Part shown: positions 62,959-64,000 of the stretch, in pieces
Position numbering within the stretch: the stretch's first letter is position 1
Layout of the letters: every line of letters starts with the position of its first letter
DNA from: Siniperca chuatsi
Lineage: Eukaryota > Chordata > Actinopteri > Centrarchiformes > Sinipercidae
Assembly: GCF_020085105.1 (NCBI RefSeq)
Contig: NC_058046.1
Location: 17,694,675 to 17,758,674 of the forward strand
DNA: 64,000 bases
Reading direction: 5' to 3'
The notes under the pieces: model-generated
Seen by the model: only the letters and a program-made list of their open reading frames with translations
What the model was told of the DNA's origin: nothing
Database searches by the model: none
Position numbers and translations under genes: made by a program

Positions 62959-64000
62959 ACACACACTCCTAGTTTCCTGGTTGAGGGCCTACACTGAGCA
63001 GAAGATGGATTCTGAATAATTAGGGAGATAATTGCCGAGGCAGGGGGAGAAAGAGAAGATCAATGGCTGATCTTAAAACGAGTTTATGTGTGTTCTTGTG
63101 TGTGTGGGGAGGGGTGGAAGTGGGAGGGCAAATATATGTGTCGACTATCTATATGTTTAGTTTAGGTGTTGCTGTTTTAGGTAGAAATGTCAAGAAGAAG
63201 CCAGCACAACCTTGCATTGTTAAAACAATCCGACTTAGTTATATCATAAAATGTAGCACAAACACTACGACAGTGCCCTACATAAGAATATATATAAATA
63301 GAATAAATATATGGCAGTAAAAATGATAGTTAGTGATGGGGGTGACACTGAAGTAAAAATTTGTTTTGAAGTAGTGTGTACATAAAAGGCAATGCTACAA
63401 TGGAAGAGTGTTTCATCCTGTGTCTTTGTTCAGTGTGACATCAGTAGAAACAGACTTCTCTGTCTTTGTTTGGCAGAGGGGAGAGATGGAATAAAAAAAA
63501 CATAGAGATGCAGGTGGGGGGAGAGTGTGGCAGGTCAGACTGCACCTGCTAAGCAACGGATATATTGTCATGGCAAGGCTTCTTCCCCTTGTTCTGTCTG
63601 ACACACACACACATCTCTGATAAAAGCTTGATCAGAGCCTCCTGCATCCTCTTAAACTTCTTCCAAATCCTTGTCTAGCTCACACTCCCACTGTGCTCCT
63701 TCTGCGCTCCTCCTCTCCCCTCCTTCCTCCCTTCTTCTCCCTCAGACAAAGGTGAGCACACGTCAGACTGACAATCAGACTGGAGCTCAGAGCATGCATA
63801 TAATTAACACACAACCATACACGCACAGACACTGACATACATGATGAGTTGCCTACAGCTCCCATGGCAGCCAAACAATGAGCCTCACTGACATTCATCT
63901 CCATCATATTTATCTGCTGGCAGACTAGAAAAACGCGGTGGCCCCTGTTATCTGAGCTCTTTTCTTCTCATTTTCTCTGTTCCATGCATTTACATTTCAG

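Larger units (their letters stand above)
41501..64000. other. gene-poor, repeat-rich region upstream of rgmb
   Basis: No exon with splice sites and recognisable protein similarity was found on either strand over 22 kb. Open frames here are short and mostly dinucleotide-repeat artefacts giving Cys-Val or His-Thr runs. Besides the listed elements there are CA/GT runs near 43279, 45740, 48273, 48858, 53381, 54076, 57370, 58320, 58540, 58680, 58960, 61160, 61880 and 62260. AT-rich, repeat-poor segments at about 48920-49190 and 56790-57130 stand out as possible enhancers. Confidence 0.5.

Noticed and set aside
1-64000. CRISPR arrays, bacterial operons, rRNA genes
   Set aside because: The sequence is a vertebrate nuclear locus; the periodic repeats are dinucleotide microsatellites and transposon fragments.

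Overview
This is a teleost (spiny-rayed type) chromosomal window. The evidence is split vertebrate genes with GT-AG introns, long (AC)n/(GT)n microsatellites, and several dispersed repeats I recognise from fish genomes. It holds four protein-coding genes in the left 41 kb and a gene-poor, repeat-rich right part. I rebuilt every gene exon by exon by reading splice sites and checking reading phase at each junction. All four close into uninterrupted reading frames.

Layout. 1-5.7 kb: sequence downstream of lnpep (3' UTR plus repeats). 5.7-18.3 kb, minus strand: lnpep (leucyl-cystinyl aminopeptidase/IRAP), 22 coding exons, 1033 aa, with a 261-bp perfect duplicate of its last two exons stranded in one intron. 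19.7-28.3 kb, minus strand: erap2-like ER aminopeptidase, 20 coding exons, 945 aa, with a decayed LINE in intron 4 and an ISRE-bearing promoter near 29.25 kb. 29.9-32.15 kb, plus strand: a small five-exon gene encoding leader, one Ig C1-set domain, a 14-residue Cys-containing connecting peptide and a TCR-alpha-like transmembrane helix with Arg and Lys. Its protein and exon layout match pre-T-cell-receptor alpha (PTCRA). 33.8-40.9 kb, minus strand: rgmb (repulsive guidance molecule B, BMP co-receptor and neogenin ligand), 3 coding exons, 474 aa, with an unusual His-rich tract. 41-64 kb: no gene seen; microsatellites, Tc1 and MITE-like relics, and a few AT-rich segments that could be regulatory.

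How the genes relate. erap2 and lnpep are tandem M1 aminopeptidase paralogues in the same order and orientation as in mammals, and many exons have exactly the same length. Both trim peptides for MHC class I: ERAP2 in the ER, LNPEP in endosomes. The pTalpha-like gene lies head-to-head with erap2 and tail-to-tail with rgmb, so antigen-processing genes sit next to a candidate T-cell-development receptor. To my knowledge pTalpha is well described in mammals and was later reported in birds and reptiles, while its existence in fish was doubtful. This gene is the observation most worth checking.
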